From positions 62,001-126,000 of the forward strand of contig NZ_JBBOWV010000001.1 in assembly GCF_038007305.1 (NCBI RefSeq): a stretch of DNA of 64,000 bases. Reading direction: 5' to 3'. How positions within the stretch are numbered: the stretch's first letter is position 1; the number at the start of each line of letters is the position of its first letter. Source of the stretch: Solibacillus sp. FSL W7-1436 (lineage in GTDB: Bacteria > Bacillota > Bacilli > Bacillales_A > Planococcaceae). This document shows, piece after piece, positions 63,922-64,000 of the stretch. The notes beneath the pieces are model-generated. The model made no database searches, was not told the DNA's origin, and saw only the letters and a program-made list of their open reading frames with translations. Both the position numbers and the translations under genes were made by a program.

Positions 63922-64000
63922 TTAATTCTTCGGATCCAAATCCTCAATTGAATCAATATCCATATAAGCTGGTACAACAAAACCATTTTGTGTACCTTTT
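63922..64000 (-). CDS. Partial gene resembling OpuAC-type betaine-binding protein, C-terminal end
   Basis: The minus-strand frame enters from the right edge and ends at a stop at 63922. Only 25 codons are visible, including GFVVPAYMDIDSIEDL. This is like the interdomain motif (VVPxYMDxxSIxDL) of glycine-betaine-binding OpuAC/ProX proteins. In those proteins about half of the sequence would normally follow this motif, so the gene is either truncated or another family. A terminator lies just after the stop. Confidence 0.4.
   Translation of the reverse strand, partial: KGTQNGFVVPAYMDIDSIEDLDPKN

Overview
This window is chromosomal DNA of a low-GC, endospore-forming Bacillota. The backbone gene order closely follows the Bacillus subtilis region from pheB/obg to ysoA (obg-spo0B-rpmA-prp-rplU, spoIVFB-spoIVFA, minDC-mreDCB, radC-maf, folC-valS, spoVID, hemLBDCXA, engB-lonA, clpX, tig, ysoA). 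The SLH-domain surface proteins, tandem folC genes, a shortened SpoVID-like protein and the general gene content point to the Planococcaceae/Caryophanaceae (Solibacillus/Lysinibacillus-like). The genus is an inference, made without database searches.

Layout. Positions 1-38718 are almost entirely minus-strand. They run from a pheB fragment through the ribosomal protein, obg and sporulation cluster, the min/mre cell-shape operon, radC/maf, a spoIIB-position SPOR-like protein, two overlapping folC paralogues and valS under a T-box. Then come a spoVID-like gene and the haem operon hemA-X-C-D-B-L. A three-gene secreted/S-layer-associated module (24875-31051) sits between hemA and engB, where B. 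subtilis has no such genes. engB, lonA, clpX, tig and a ysoA-like TPR gene follow.

From about 39000 on, the window is more accessory and both strands are used. It carries proC, a two-gene carboxy(nor)spermidine pathway, a luciferase-like monooxygenase, selO divergent from bioY (with a clear BirA-type operator), a UspA protein and a SNF2 helicase. An acyl-CoA-dehydrogenase-like/DUF4242 pair lies opposite an HxlR regulator next to a nitrate/sulfonate/taurine-type ABC transporter. A GNAT protein, cstA, a KGG-repeat stress protein with a SigmaB-like promoter, a small HELGH metallopeptidase-like protein, an RNase J paralogue, a YteA-like DksA/TraR protein, an alcohol dehydrogenase and an EAL protein follow. 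The window ends in a gene fragment resembling OpuAC.

No tRNA, rRNA, CRISPR array, prophage or insertion sequence was seen. The items most worth a second look are: the surface-protein module with a frameshifted YjfB-type motility gene upstream of it; a second in-frame translation start giving MinD a 29-residue N-terminal extension; tandem folC; a strong terminator-like hairpin between hemA and hemX; the ABC/DUF4242/flavoprotein cluster; and the HELGH protein whose leader begins with a hairpin.
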